DNA from: Phytophthora sp. 'mugwort'
Lineage: Eukaryota > Oomycota > Peronosporomycetes > Peronosporales > Peronosporaceae
Direction of reading: 5' to 3'
NCBI GenBank assembly: GCA_033558025.1
Contig: JAUCEF010000009.1
Location: 2,232,001 to 2,296,000 of the forward strand
Length of the DNA: 64,000 nt
Under the pieces are notes generated by a model. That model made no database searches. It was not told where the DNA came from and worked only from the letters and a program-made list of their open reading frames with translations. Position 1 is the stretch's first letter, and each line of letters starts with the position of its first letter. A program made the translations under genes and the position numbers. Positions 11,211-24,149 of this stretch are shown here, one piece after another.

Positions 11211-12289
11211 CTCGTTTTATATTGATTCGCCATGTATGGACGAGAACACGGAAGAGCAAGAGAATGAAATTGAAATATATCTAAGTCAGCGAGAAAAATG
11301 CTGTAATAGATGTATTATGTGTTTTTATAAGTATCGCTAATAATCATACAGCTTCTCAATGCTCACTATGTCGTTCAACAGGTACACATTCTTGGGGTTC
11401 ACTTTTTGTGCTTGTTGCTACAGTTGTCGCACGAGCGTTAGAGCTTGCCGAAGGCTTGCGTGTCCAGACCGCTGTGCTGCACGACCTTGGCGACCACCAA
11501 GCCGTCGCCGCCTCCAATCATCGTGATCACGCTACAGGACAATCCTGCGTTGATTCTCTCTGCCATGTACTAGTCACCTTGCCCACATGCACGCCTTGTC
11601 GCTGCAGGTGCCTCCTGAGCGCCGGGGCACGGGTTCCAGCCGAGCACACTCTGTCACTTATTTGCGCTGCTCCTAGTAGCCACTGCGCCGCTTCAAACCC
11701 TCGTAGCTCCTTCAGGTTAACCATAGATACTGCTAACTTAGTGAACGCGTCGATTCTAGCGTATATGACGGACGGACGTTTCCGTCGACCGGGCCACCTG
11801 AGCTTCTGTTTGCGAATGAAGTTCGTTGCTTCTCTATCTTGAGGATGGAGTCTGGTTGGAGGAGGGATGTCGCTTTTGTCTATCTGGTCGCTCGGCTAGG
11901 TATTTACAGCCTGTTGCAAGCAACCCATGGTTGCAGAGAACCTGTGGAATACGGTACCGTATGGGAATTTGTTGATTCCGACATTATATTGTTCTCGACG
12001 TATTACTTCGGCTAATCATAGCGGATCAATAGACAAGCCAGCTTAACATGTTATTTCAGACAACCGGTTGCTGCAACCATTTTTGTAGCTAATTTTGCGC
12101 CGGCCTGGCAGAGCTAAGTCGGTGGTGTTAAGGCCACCCATTGCTATTTGTCGCCTCCCCTTTCACCCAATCACTGAGAGTCATTAAACCAGCTGGTGAA
12201 GCTGTGTTATTTGTCACCCCGCAGAAACCTCAGCCATTTAGCCACTTAGAAATCGCAGCCCACCTCCATTCTCCATTGCAGCAGCAGCA
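11211..12289. other. Interval between two transposase relics
   Basis: The reading frames here are short and lack motifs. On the minus strand between about 11850 and 11330 there are scattered coding-like stretches in changing frames, which look like another badly decayed repeat, but I cannot name its family. No RNA gene or clean terminal repeat was seen. Confidence 0.4.
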
Positions 12290-13680
12290 AGATGAGAGTC
12301 CTTATAGAGGGCAAGACCAGAAAGTCATGCAAGCACAAGAACACGGCTGAAACGTTCGAGTTTAGACCCGCTATCCTAGCTACCTACGACACCCAGCTCA
12401 TGCCTGCGGTTGTGGCCATATTCTGGCCGGGGATCGCTCTGCGCAGCCGTGCCTACACGACCAAGAAACGGGTCGTCCTATGGTGACGGCAGCACCGCCC
12501 CCATATTGGCAGTATTGCCGCCAGCACCAAGAGGGCCAAGCGGAAGGGGTACCGAACGCTGGGTTAACCAAGACCCTCTTGGACGACGCTGAGCTCGACC
12601 TTATCGAGTAGCTCGTTGCTGGGCGCCGCAATTACATGCCAGTGTCGGCGACGATGCTGCAGCAGGAGGTGCTGGAGGTCGCTAAAAACGTACGATGTGC
12701 CACCCGCTGCCTTCAGCGCCTCCGCAACATGGATGAAAGCATTTCTCTCTCGCTAAAGTCTCTCACTTAGAGCGAAGACTCGCTAAGGATAGTCCCCGCC
12801 AGCAGACAGCGCTGCCGTGGCGCAAGAGTTTGCTGCAACGGTATGCCGCCGCATTGTTGAGGAGAGCATTGCGACCGTTTGCAATGCCTACCAAACAGCC
12901 GTTGTTTTCGAATTCGTGCCAAAACCACACAGTTGACGAGTGTGGCTTTAAACCTTGCTGGTCAAATGTGGCAGTATAAGCAACGAGCGCTTAACAGCGA
13001 TGCTCATGGCCGGCAGCACTGGGCGAAAGTATGGCCCGTGGGTCGTACTGAATATGCGGCCATCTAACGACACGGAAATCCGCTATGAGAACACGCGGCT
13101 AAACATGAGTTCAGCCGTAGGTCGTGGCCCTAGATTCAGAAGCTGGAAGAGGATCACGCTATGCCTATCTACTCAAATGCAAAAGGCCGGTGGAACTCAG
13201 ATCTATCCCTACGCTTTCTAAAGCACTTCTTTGGAGAGCGAGACGAGACAGTCATGCTCATTTGGGACGACTTCAGTGCGGAGGACGGCTGAAGTCGTCC
13301 AGTATGCTGTAAAAAAAAGAGCGTGATCCTCCAGCAGATACCGCCCGGGTACGCGCACTGCTGCCAGCCCACAGATATTTCGTGGAACAAGCTGTTGAAA
13401 GACCGCTTGCGCGCGAGCTGGTTGCAGCATCTGAAATTTAGAGAGTGCGAGGCTACTGACAAACAAGGGCGGCAGATGTGAGCGCCAGACTGCGCGCATG
13501 TGGTCAAGTGACTTCGTGCCGCTTGGGAGGGGCTGAGCAAAACTACTATGAAGGGTGGTTTAATAGAGTGGGCCTGCTATTTGACGAACGACGGATGCGG
13601 AAGGTGAAGCGCCCAATGTCGACAACGAGATGGCGGAGATACTCGAGTCGTTGTTGTGCGTCGATTTGGTGTAGGCGAGG
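12290..13680 (+). pseudogene. Pogo/Tigger-like (DDE_1) transposase relic 2
   Basis: Degenerate coding in all three plus frames follows the order of a pogo-type transposase. Near 12390-12560 there is an N-terminal DNA-binding stretch, and near 12610-12690 a CENP-B-type HTH with MPVSATMLQQEVLEVAKN. The catalytic core at 12890-13420 shows the pattern TVWVKCG-like, then ERLTAMLMAGSTGRK, then MLIWDDFSAE (the second catalytic Asp region) and SRYRPGTRTAASPQ, which resembles the P-PGYT-CQPAD block. Multiple stops and frame changes make it a pseudogene. It differs clearly from the relic at 9.8-11.2 kb, so it belongs to another lineage of the same superfamily rather than a recent copy. Confidence 0.65.
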
Positions 13681-15318
13681 TTACCTGGGACGACGACGTT
13701 GTAGGTCGCTATCTTTAGTTTTATGTGTCAACACCGAATTTCCAGCACGTGAGGTTATTTCTTAAAAAGGTGTAGGTGTACGCAGAGGGTGACAGTTAAC
13801 TCTGATATTACTGTACTGTAGGTCAGTCATCTTGCACTACCGGTAGGTTTTAGCGACATCTTTATCGCCCATTTACACTGTTTGTGAAACCAGGTGTGAA
13901 AGCACGGAGCATTTGCGGGCAGGTGGGTACATGTTCTGAACACACCTCCGGCGGCTCGATTTGAAAACATTTTCAAGGGGGCTCACACACCTTCTTAGCT
14001 TCCGCCGTCAGATCAGATGATCGACGGAGGAGACAACACGGGAGATGCAGAGCTAGACAGACTTCCAGGTGGAGCGGTCGGCCATGAAGTAGGAACACCA
14101 CATGACGCCGAACGTTACGTTGTTTGTTGCTGCAACTCCCAGCAACTTGCTAGTAGAATGAATCCTGAGCCAGCTTTGATACAAATTACTATAAATGTAC
14201 CGTATGCGACTCGTTGATTCCGACATTGATGTTGAGTCGGATATTGCGTAATTTAAACCCTTCAAAATCAAATGTCCACCTGTTACATATAATAGCACAT
14301 GGCGTACCAAATGTTTGTTACATATACCAAGGTTAAAGGCTGATACCACCAGGGATTTACCCCCCCCCGTATCACGTGCGGCAATGATGCCTTGACCCAC
14401 AAATAGACGCTTTCCGCTTGGTGCCGAGGGTGGTAACTTCCACCTCCACAGGAAGCTTCCAGACCAGGAAAAAATCGCTGTGCATGCCCTCAATGCCCTT
14501 GCTTTCGAAGGATTCGATGCCGGTTCGACGGAACTCGTACGTCCCCCAGGTGCATTGTGCTGCCTCTTCCACCGGCCGCCTTCCTCGTTTCGCGGCTTTC
14601 GGCCCCGAGACATCTTGCTATTACGGTACTGTACATGGTGGCTATACAGGAAAGCTAGGTTTTTAGGACATAATATCGTAAACACAATGAAATCCCTGAC
14701 CACTGGTCTGCGGCCAGCACAAAAGAATTCAGCACAGCACACGCTGCAGTGGCGTGCCGCCTTGGGACATTTTTTGTTTTCCTTACCCTAACGATGAACG
14801 GTGGGCGCTGCGGATTCCCTTCTCTCAACCATAATTCCTTGTCGTCGCTGGCAAGAAGCACCTGGACCATGGGGGGGGGGGGGGGCTGGAGGAGTGGCGG
14901 ATGCGGCGGCGCCCGTCGGCGACTTGCAGAGCGCGGCTGGGCAGAACGAATGGACTGTGGCGGAGCTGGAGGAGGCGGCCGCGCGTCGTCGGCGACCGGT
15001 TGCGCGCGGCAGGCGCTGGACGACTGGATTAAGGTAAGCTTGACGTTACATTGGGGTGGAACGGTTTGACTAAAGCTGACTGTATTGCTTTAGTGTTTGT
15101 AGATCATGTTCAATTATAATGAAGTGACTTTGTTCTACTGCTTGTATTCTGCATTATATGCATCAGGTCGCATACAGCCGGTGAAGGGCGTAACCAATGC
15201 TTTGACGGCTCCCTGCATTGCGGACGCACTTCATGTCCATCAAGCTTTCATCGTTCGACTTGCTGGCAACACTTCGGGATTGCTGAAGGAACAGCAGGTG
15301 ACAGCAGTACCCCCAACT
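13681..15318. other. Unassigned repeat-like region with long G and C runs
   Basis: No gene could be supported. There are open frames of 60-230 codons on both strands, but they overlap each other and carry no recognised motif. The 229-codon minus-strand frame at 14053-14742 has basic, low-information composition. A run of nine C lies at 14360-14368 and a run of fifteen G at 14871-14885. The stretch 14860-15030 is unusually GC-rich for this block. Confidence 0.4.
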
Positions 15319-16773
15319 TCATGTGGTATCGACATGGCCAGTACGCGCATTGGAGGTCAACTGGCCAGCCAGTTCGAAGTTTATCTCCGACCTCCATGCG
15401 AGCGTAGTGAAGCACAATCCAGCGTATACGGCCGTTTTCAGTCGCATACGGTTCAGCTCGGGGATTAACGTCCGCGCAGGGGCGATAGCACAGACGTGTA
15501 CCAGCTCAGGGTCAGCGTCGCCTAAAAGAAAGTCGACACTGGCGCGGGTAACAACATTCTCTCGCAGCAGCAGTCCGCGATGGCGACGAGCTCGCGTACC
15601 AGTTTGCAATGTCGCAGGGCAGGAGGGCTGAAACAGAAATCGTGTAAGCGCCAACTGGTCGCAGTAGGCCAGTAGCTCAGCTAGCAGTCCCATCTTCAGC
15701 TGGTAGTGATGCACGTAGTCCCGCTTCAGTGCCCGGTTGAGTTGCTCAACTGTGTTGTTGGGGTAGCGTAGCCCGACTATGTGTGGTAGCACTGCGAATT
15801 GGTGAAGTTCCCTTGCAGCCGCTGCTTCGTCACGTACGCGCCGAAGGTGGCGAGCTCTGCATGCTCGCTCCACTCTTCCAGCGTGTTGCTTTCGGTCAGA
15901 AAACGCTGCCTCATATTGCGAGAAGTGCAGGTCGTAGATTCCCGGAACACCAGCATCGATAGGCCCGAGCTCAGGCACCATGACTTCTCGCGTCGTTTAC
16001 CGACGACATGGTAGTAGCACATGAGGTAGGCGAGCTGGATATCTGCGAAAAAACTGCGAAACGCGTTGAACTGGGCTTGGTAGGCATCAGAACCACGAAC
16101 ATGAGACGCAGATGACGCCGTTTAGGCGTGAAAACATGCGGCGCAGCGCCGCAAGCACTGCGAATTAGTGGCCTCCTAGAGTTGCGACGAAATATATAGC
16201 CTCATAGACGAGCACCAAGTACCAGACGCTGTTCAATTGGAAAGTAGCGTCAACGTGCAGTACGAAAGTACCCGGGCCGCGGGCTGCATTCCGGAGTAGC
16301 GCTTTCGTTGACATGCCCACGAGGAACATCCGGCCGTCTGAGCCGCCCCCAGCATGCCGGATGCATCGCAGTCGCTAGTGAGCGTGAAGGCATCGTGCTC
16401 GCCTTCAAGCCCATTAAATGCAGCGCGTGCTCCGCTTTCACAATCTCCTTGCGCTTATCGTTGCCGACAAGGCGTGTACGTCGGTAGTGGCTCACTATGT
16501 TTTGCAATGCACGTAGGCTGGGGAGAGCCGCAGGTAACAACTCAAACTTGTGCCCAACGTTGGCATCAAATTTTCCCTAGCAAGCCCCTTGATGAACTCG
16601 TGCTGATGCGGCGTGATGAAAGGCTTCAAGGGCGTACGCGCCTGGGTAAGATGCGCCCCTTGCTCGCGCTGTTGACGTTGCCGGTCTCCAGGTAGACGAG
16701 CACGAGCATCTTGAGACGCCACGGGCATGACATCTAGGGGGATGAGGTTTTGCAGAACTAGCACGCCCAGCAA
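15319..16773 (-). pseudogene. Mutator-like (MULE) transposase relic
   Basis: Reading the minus strand from 16773 downward, fragments in alternating frames match the order of oomycete MULE transposases. First is a segment with LPSLRALQNIVSHYRRT and LVGNDK (16540-16440). Next is a block near 16250-16000 with the MCYYHVVGKRREK motif, then GIYDLHFSQYEAAF and TLEEWSEHAE. It ends with the conserved YPNNTVEQLNRALKRDYVHH block near 15775-15700. The last 200 codons run open to 15319. Frame changes occur at least three times, so it cannot make a full transposase. Superfamily assignment is by motif order; no long terminal inverted repeats were found. Confidence 0.6.
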
Positions 16774-18369
16774 AGAAGCTCGTACCGCATTGAGTGCGGC
16801 GCGCTACTGTGCAGGCCGTGCACGACATCAGCTGGCTCTTAACAGTCTTGCAGATTTTCATGCCTTACAACAGCAGCGCGGTGTTATCAGCAGAAACGCC
16901 GATGCACAGCAGGTTCCAGGGGCAGGCTGATCATCGTAGCGAGGGGTTGAGAGTCGAGGGTCGAGGCACTTGGCGAGTTTTCTTTTTTTAAGATGAGAAG
17001 CGTGTTAGCTAGAGCACGCTCTGCCAGTCAATCGGTTCTCTCGTGCCAACACGTCACGATATGATTGGAGAAAAGACGAATAATCGAGATCTTCGATTGG
17101 AGGGTACGGCTCGTTTGTGGTGCCAGGGTAATATATTTTATGTTTGCTCGGGTATTCTTGTGGTCACATGTCTTTGCGTTGTGATTACCGATGTTTTGAT
17201 GTAGGAAAATTTGCGGGCTTGTGTTTGCCAGGGATCGTGGTTTTTCAAGGATACGATGTGATTTTATTATAGTCGGTTTTCAGCAGTACTTTTCAGCTTA
17301 ACGACCTTAATCGAGAAAGCTTTTCGATGATGTATGGAATATATCGAACTTCCGCCAAGGGTTACGGAAATGATATATGTCCGAGTACCGCCATACTGAA
17401 TTTGTAGTAGACGACTGACGCATTTTATATAGCTACATATAAAATGGATCGCTGCACCATATAAAATGGATCCAACGGCATAGCCTTCTCTATTAATACA
17501 TTAATATTATATTTTGGTAGCATTGTTTAGCCGGCGGTGCCTGTAAGAAGAGAGAGGAATTGGGCAAAAAGGCGGAAATTTGAAAAAATTGGTAAACCCT
17601 CATTTTGCTTACAAGCATAGCAGCTTAGCATTTTTACTAATAGATCTCATAACAAACGAAACCTCTCACAGAAAAATGCCTAATTGACACAATGAGAGGC
17701 ATTTCCAATGGGTGAGTCTTGTAGTTATGGAGCAGTACCAGGCAGGGCAGTTACGAATGATATCCGATTGAACTGGAAAGTTTCCCAGTCATACATACAT
17801 TTGACTAAAAGACCGCCTCGCTGATCAGTTAGAGTTTAATTCGATATGATGGAATGCAGTACCAAACCTATCGCTAAGGTGGACTGAAGGACACACGCGT
17901 ACGGATGTTCTTATCTGCTGCCGTGCGGGCCTCGCGCCCTATGACGATAACGTCGCTGTGTCAATGCGTGTCGTGTGCGCTCACAATCAGCGATCGACGC
18001 GTAACGGCCCATCGCCGATTTGTAAGTATTGGCCATCGTCAGCTCGAAATGAATTAATTTCAGCGTGAAAGTTCGTCAGCGCAAAGCACTTTCGATTGAA
18101 CAAGTCGAAAGATGACTCACCCCATTAGAACGTGCTATGCGTTATCTTCAATAGCATGCACGCGCTATCGAAAAAAGTTCTCCAAGCGAACTCGGTCTGG
18201 CGACACGTTCCCGTTGCGGACAAGCTCGTCTATTCTAAGCTCACCGTTCCTTGGCTTCTTCTTCGGGTCAATGCAGCGCAGCATCGGCGCCGCTCCTGGT
18301 GACCCTTGTCAGCTAGTAGAACCCAGTACTCCTGTTATTGACCGGATCCTTCGCCACTGCATTTAACGA
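16774..18369. other. AT-rich interval with no supported gene
   Basis: Most of this stretch (16980-18000) is AT-rich and stop-dense in all frames. Two near-identical 16-mers containing CATATAAAATGGATC lie 27 bp apart at about 17435-17475, a minor local repeat. A GC-richer patch at 17900-18030 reads on the minus strand as a short Arg-rich peptide of no known family. Confidence 0.45.
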
Positions 18370-18610
18370 GCAGTTCCTGGTTGCATTTCTTTAACATTGC
18401 CTTGTGTTCTTCGATATGATTGGCCATAACCGTAATACCAGATACAGACCCTGACGTGTGATTAGGCAAAGATACCACTCGGCCCGGAAAAGTCACAGAA
18501 GCCTCCACTTGTACAGACAACGATGATGAAAGACCCCCGACCCAAAACACGCCGTTTTGACACAAACAGGCGGCGACAGTGGGAACTGACACCATCCTAC
18601 TCCAGTACAA
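18370..18610 (-). pseudogene. Possible BED-type zinc-finger fragment
   Basis: A 91-codon open frame on the minus strand contains LPNHTSGSVSG followed by MANHIEEHKAMLKKCNQELL. The spacing of Cys and His resembles the BED zinc-finger and linker found at the N-terminus of hAT transposases. No catalytic region follows in the expected direction. It may be a truncated hAT copy; the call is tentative. A run of nine C lies just upstream of its start, at 18620-18628. Confidence 0.3.
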
Positions 18611-18859
18611 TTTCGTATACCCCCCCCCAATTGTCCAATCAGCTAACTAAACTCAATTGTTTCATAGAATAGAAACAGAAAACGGTTTGGCGACAAAATG
18701 AATGGCGTGCCGCAACAGCCATTCAGTGGCACTCTCTCGCGCTTCCAAATCGAAAAACATTTTCGGTTTTTGACCTCCAGGTCACAGCGCAACGGAAGCA
18801 GCGCTCTTACACACTTGCGCAGAAGCCGCTATGCGGCAGCTGTGGTACCCACGCCGTAA

Positions 18860-19893
18860 TTTACGACACTGGGTCGCCAGGAAAGACAAGATAATGAGTT
18901 TTCGAGGCGATCAGACCAGCAAGACTCTCAAGGGTCAAGGTAAAAGGAGATCCTTCTTTTTTCGCATGCGATACCACATTTATGAAGATTTTCGTAGGGA
19001 TGAAGAGGTTTGTAGGTAGTTGCAAATGTAATGCAATATTTGAGACGTTTACCATGTTTGCTGCAATTTAAAGCCGTGTTGCACGCAGTGCGTGCTCGAA
19101 TACAGCAAATAAACCATCAGCCATGGCTGTCCGAGTACTTGGAATTTAAAAGAGCGACGAAAGTGGTTATAACGCAATCATGCGATTGCTCCAGCGGTTA
19201 GCGAAACGGTAATTTCACTGTGTATGGTTACATTTGTTTTTACATGCGTACTCATATTTAATTTGTTGGTTTCAGTTATGGTTTTTCGTTGCAGACGGCG
19301 CCGGTGACTAAAAAGAAAGAAGCAGAAATGGACGAAACTCACCTAAAATTTTCTATAGCGTTTTGGGCGAAGTATGGTGTGAAGCACGCTGTATCTGAAA
19401 TCTAAAATGTAGATAAAACTTCAATCTACTACGAAACCCCTCTGAAGAAGATTTGGGTCATCCGAGGTCGTAATGCTCAGCCAAAATTCGACAAGCTGAG
19501 AGCACACAGCCACAATGACAGCGGTGATAGCACCTGCCGACGGTAAGTTCTGTATTTGTTTTTAATTTTTCGTATGTGAAAATGTTCCGAAGTGTTGTGG
19601 ATATTGCAGGTAAGAAACTCCTTTTTCTGTTTATCGTCCGCGCCAAGCCAGGAGGAAAAATTGAGGAAGATGAACTGAAGACGTATCCCGAATGGCACGT
19701 ATATTGCGCTCAAGAAAATGGCTGGATAGACCGCCACGTCGGGTAAAGTACGCAAAAGATCTATATAGTTTGAGATCGACGCGCCCTCTGTCCTTTTGCT
19801 AGAATTTCGACTGCTTTGTTTTGAAGAAGGGCAGAGGGTGATGTCAGATGAGATAAGTGCCATCGTATGCCCCCTCCAGCAGGGTTTCCTATA
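18860..19893 (+). pseudogene. Pogo/Tigger-like transposase relic 3, with spliceosomal introns
   Basis: The relic starts with a DNA-binding region reading SKTLKGQGKRRSFFF and YEDFRRDEE (18900-19010). A core follows with YGFSLQTAPVTKKKEAEMDE, then FSIAFWAKYGVKHAVSEI, NVDKTSIYYETPLKKIW and, after a one-base frame change at 19514, MTAVIAPADG. A 67 bp intron at 19543-19609 (GTAAGT donor, GCAG acceptor) joins this to KKLLFLFIVRAKPGGKIEED. Another intron-like stretch at about 19209-19297 precedes YGFSLQ. The catalytic part decays after 19746 but similarity continues to about 19893, where the relic is truncated before its last catalytic residue. Retained splice sites suggest the ancestral copy was a spliced gene. 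Confidence 0.65.
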
Positions 19894-20180
19894 TATATAT
19901 GGCAATATAAATAATGGCCATATTTCTCATAGAATAATTTATTTCAGCGCCTCGGATTGCCATGTCAATAATTTATTTTGGTGTTTGATCCCCGAGCAAT
20001 GACCTATTCATTGGTCAAATATCCACCAATCGCCAATCCTACACGACGCTTTTATCCAATCAACACTCTTGTGGCCACAAATCCTCGATCCTGCCGCCAG
20101 AACCAACCATTTGGACACCCCGACTTGGGAGCACAACTGAGAGCACACACAGCTTTCATTTTCCCATATCATCGAAAAAC

Positions 20181-21895
20181 ATGGACGATTTTATATCTCC
20201 AACAGCCCCTTCAGCGTCTCGCTACTCCAAGAAGCAGATTAGTGACGTGTTTTTCAAGCCAAGTCTTGACGACAGCGAAGACGTGACGGGCTACTACGCT
20301 GTCGTTGCGGTGCTCAGCGCAAATAAGATGCCAACTGTGGCTACACAAACCTAATCAGCCACGTCTACAGCCAGCATCCCGACTACGAAGGCACCTTTGA
20401 CAGCTTCCAAGGTGGAAACAACCGTACCCTCTTGTCGTTCGTCGACACGAAGAGTGCAACCATATTTGGCTGAATTGATTCGATCGTCTGCGCTAACCTC
20501 TCACTCTCTTTTACGAGAACGCGCTAACTCTCGGCACTACACATCTCTGGATCCGGTCTGTGATGACACGGTGGTACTGTACATGACCGCGGTGCACAAG
20601 GAGGTGCTGCGCGTGATCAATGACTATCTACCTGCCAATTTTGGTATCGTTTTCTTGACGGGTGGTCGTTCAAAAGCGAGCACTACCTGGCTGTCGTTGT
20701 TGCGTTTGGCCACGGCGGCAAGCAAGAGACTGTGCTGCTGGCTAAGGCACCTCTCCTGGACGCGGAGGGGAGCTCAAGTGACCCCCGTCACGATGCTGAT
20801 GCTCACATCGCATTTCTGAAGGCCATTCTGAAGCCAGTGAAGCGGCACATTGAGTGTGTCCGTTTCCTGCTTGGAGATAACTGCTCGGTCAACATCAACA
20901 TTGCAAAGAAGCTAAAGGTCCCGATGGTGGGCTGCGCCAGACATTGCCTGATCTCGCGAAGGTCATGTACCTGGAGGCATACAGTGATGTCCTCGACAAG
21001 ATCAACGGGCTTATGAAGCTCCTCCGCGGTCTCAATCAGTCGGCAAAGTTGCGGTAAGCATTGCCGTGGTTTTATTCTTATTGTTAGTTTTATTCTAACT
21101 TGAGGTTTTATGTGGTCCACACGGTCAGAAGACATCGCTGAGGCCAGTCATCCGCAAGCAACGCGTGGGTCGTCCGCATTCGCTATGGTGGAGAGATTCT
21201 TTAAGCTCAGGCCCTTCCTGGACCCGGCTGACGATGGCCTTGCCGCATACTTGCCATCACCACTGGAAGATAGGCAACTTCGTGCAACTTTGGAAGATCC
21301 CAAGGACTTTGAATCGGTAAGCAAAAAAATGCAAGAGGAGGGAGACTTGACTATGGCCGATGCCCGCACCCTGTTCAACAGTTTGATGGAGAAAGAGCCG
21401 TCGCTCGGTAGCAACCCGGCGCCCCCAGCCCCAATTGCCAAGTTTGCAGCCTTTGAAAAAGCGTGTGTTCAAGTGCAGAATGGGTTAGTCAGTGGCTGAC
21501 ACGTGATGTCTCGCCGCACTGGCCCCCTTTTTGGTAAAGTTTACCAGTGGTCCTGCAGCGCCCGGCTCAAGGGACGCGTCTAAGAAGCTGGGTCGCCGAT
21601 ATATATCTCAAAAGCCGAAGAGTGGATGCGCAGCAGCAGCCGAGGTAAGGATTTCAGTTGCTATTTGCACTTTAGTGGTTTGTCATAACTTAAATGCTCT
21701 ATGCGTGCTCAGGTACGAGCTGGTGCATCATATCCCGCCAACCTTGCTGAGCCGTTTTTCAGCCAAGCTGGAATGTGTTGTCTCCGCTAAGGCAAGCGAT
21801 GGGACCGGTGCAGCTCGAGACCATCCTCTTCCTGAAAATGAATCGTCGCTGCTGGAATCTGGCCACGGTGCGTACGGCGGGAAAGCAGATTTGAA
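20181..21895 (+). pseudogene. hAT-family transposase relic 1
   Basis: The plus strand carries a decayed hAT transposase. A Met at 20181 starts an N-terminal region with a damaged BED-like zinc finger near 20290-20400. The RNase-H-like core follows in changing frames: VRFLLGDNCSVNINIAKKL and VPMVGCARHCL at 20850-20950. A 75 bp intron-like gap (21054-21128) leads to the block ATRGSSAFAMVERFFKLRPF, then a 100-codon open stretch ending in a TGA at 21497-21499. The C-terminal dimerisation block is still visible near 21785-21880, where one frame reads QLETILFLKMNRRLWNLATV. Stops and frame changes rule out an active protein. Confidence 0.75.
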
Positions 21896-22605
21896 ACAAG
21901 CTCCATGCATTATGGATTTCAGGACTTTGCGGTATTCCATAATGTATTTCCTTCTGCATTGCTCAAGTTGCCATTATCTATTTCGTGCTGTATAATGGAC
22001 ATAGTATTTTTGGAAACCCTGCCCTCCAGCGAACAATGGCCGTCTGTCAGCCCCTCGACGGCGGTGTCGCGCGGCCTCTAAAACCAGCTGAGGGGTACTG
22101 TGGTTAAGGAGAAGTCGATGAAGAGTGAGGGCAAGAAGGATGGGGAGAGAGATGCGGGGAAGAAGCAGCAGCAAGACAAGGAGGCCGTTACGAGTAATAA
22201 TGGTAAGAAGGCCAAGAAGACCAAGATAAACAAAGAGGGCGCTGAAGACAAAGAGACAGCAAATGAAAGCGCTTGACTTGGATCAAGCGCACGGCTACTG
22301 CTTGGGAGATGCTTTCAACAACAAAAAACAATTAGTTGCAGCGTTCGAGAAAGCCATCCCTCAATACCCGACAATGCAGGTGTACCACAATACAATTCAG
22401 CGTCTTTCTGTTTTGGTCATCGTATGCTTGTTACCTGTCAAATACTACACCATTCCCCGATCAAGTTGACAATCATCCCACCAGCCCGCAAAACGTGTGT
22501 GTCTGGGGGGTTACATGAAAATGTAAAACTAGTTTTTTTGACGAGATAAAGTCCACCCAATGATGCAATTTTTGTCACATCGTCATCCCACAGAGTGCAA
22601 AAGAG
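21896..22605. other. Interval with a Lys-rich frame, unassigned
   Basis: Between 22090 and 22276 one plus-strand frame encodes a strongly Lys/Glu/Asp-rich peptide of about 60 residues with no start of its own. A second short frame at 22263-22469 overlaps it. Neither resembles a known family. The remainder is AT-rich and non-coding in appearance. Confidence 0.35.
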
Positions 22606-23650
22606 TTACTTATCCAGCTCCATGTCAAGCTCCCGTTCAGCAGCAAAGTGGGCACGCAGGCAGTGTCGCTCCATTCTCGATACCAATCGCCGCGTAATTG
22701 CGTCTTTCGCCAGCTCAACAGACTCTTTTGTAATGGATCTGCGGTGCGCTGTAAACGTATTCAACTCTCCTCGGACAAGCAGGTTCTCCTTCTTCTCAGC
22801 AACATAGTGCTTCATGTGGGTATTTAGGACAATCCAACAGCCTTCAATAGGGTTCACCATCGGCTGTAGGGGCGAGATGAAGCAACACGAGCATAGAGCC
22901 GTTGGCGATGGCGTCCCCAACCAACATCTCCCTCGCTAGCGTTACTGCTTGACTGTGAGATGGGGCATTGTCGATAACAATAACCACCTTGATGGTGGGC
23001 TCCAGCTTACGGTACTCTTCCGTTGTCTGCGCGGCAACGAAGAGACCCACGACGAACCTGGCATTTTCTTCCTGATTGATCCGGCGTGCATGCGCATCAG
23101 CAAAATACTGGTCTCAGGTGACAAGTCGCACCTAGCGACGCAGGTTGCGCAACTCACCGACGCGAACCCAGCCTTCACCGCGCGACAAGTGCATGTTAAG
23201 TTCGTCTCGTCCTGGTAGACGATTATGTCGCCATTTTCAACGTGCTTGTTGAGCTTGTCCACAAATTCCTTCCGTTTGGCCTTGTTGGCCGAGTTGTTCA
23301 TCGCTATTTTTTTCGATCCGGAGCTTCTTCACACTGTAGACCATGCCTTATAAGGCACGGTGAGCGGACGACTTGCCCACCTTAATACCCACGTCGTTGC
23401 GGAGGCGATCTACGCAGTCGTGATGACAATCCTCACCAACGTACTCCTCGAACTTGGCCATCACTTCCACCATCATTTTGACACGGCTGCGGCGAACCCA
23501 CCCAGTGGCAGTGGACTCCTCCGCTGCGTCAGCATACGAATTACCGCACGTCTAGCCGTCCACTAATTCACCTCAATACTAGCGGCAACCTCGCGCCAGT
23601 CCCGCCCTTCGCGATATGCGCGTACGACGCGTTCTTTCGCGGCCTCACGT
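22606..23650 (-). pseudogene. Tc1/mariner-like (DDE_3) transposase relic
   Basis: The minus strand starts near 23650 with an HTH segment (VVRAYREGRDWREVAASIEV). A catalytic DDE_3 core follows. The first Asp lies in IIVYQDETNLT (about 23225), the second in VVIVIDNAPSHS (about 22980) and the Glu in PMVNPIEGCWIVLNTHMKHY (about 22850). The C-terminus reads MERHCLRAHFAAERELD to a stop at 22606. At least three frame changes and one stop near the HTH show decay, although the three catalytic residues survive. A G10 run lies at 23685-23694, just upstream. Terminal repeats were not located. Confidence 0.7.
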
Positions 23651-24149
23651 TCATGCCGGCGGGCTTCCTTCGTCGGCTGGGGGAGGGGGGGGGGTATAGA
23701 AGGCATGCTGGTCTTGCAGGGAAGTTCAAAATGACGGCGGAGGAGGGTTGTAACGGAGGTGTGAACTTAGGAACGGCAGGCTGTGTTTCGCGCGCCCAAA
23801 AGCGAAAACGAATACACTGATAGTCATTTCTAATTTGCAGCGGATGGGATAACTATATGACGAATTTGCAGTTGTAGGAAATATCTTACTCTTCTCCCCT
23901 TGCAGGGCTGGTGGGATGATTGTCAACTTAATTGATAACGATAATCCTGTCCTACATGATCCCTGTCATCGCTGATATCCTGCTGTATTTGATGATGTAC
24001 CGAGTCCACATACTTGGTTCCAAATCAACCGCTTGGTTATTTGATATCCCCGTCAAAGCTAAATTTGATACCATTTTGACCAGAATCTGATACACAGATG
24101 CCCAAAATAGCTCCGCTAAGCACTGCATAGAGTTTCATTCACCAATCCG
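23651..24149. other. Interval between transposon relics
   Basis: This contains a G-rich run (G5-A-G10, 23679-23694) and then AT-rich sequence. I see no gene or RNA signal. Confidence 0.4.

Noticed and set aside
14053..14742. 229-codon minus-strand frame
   Set aside because: No motif, atypical composition and location inside a decayed repeat block; it may be a relic but cannot be called a gene.
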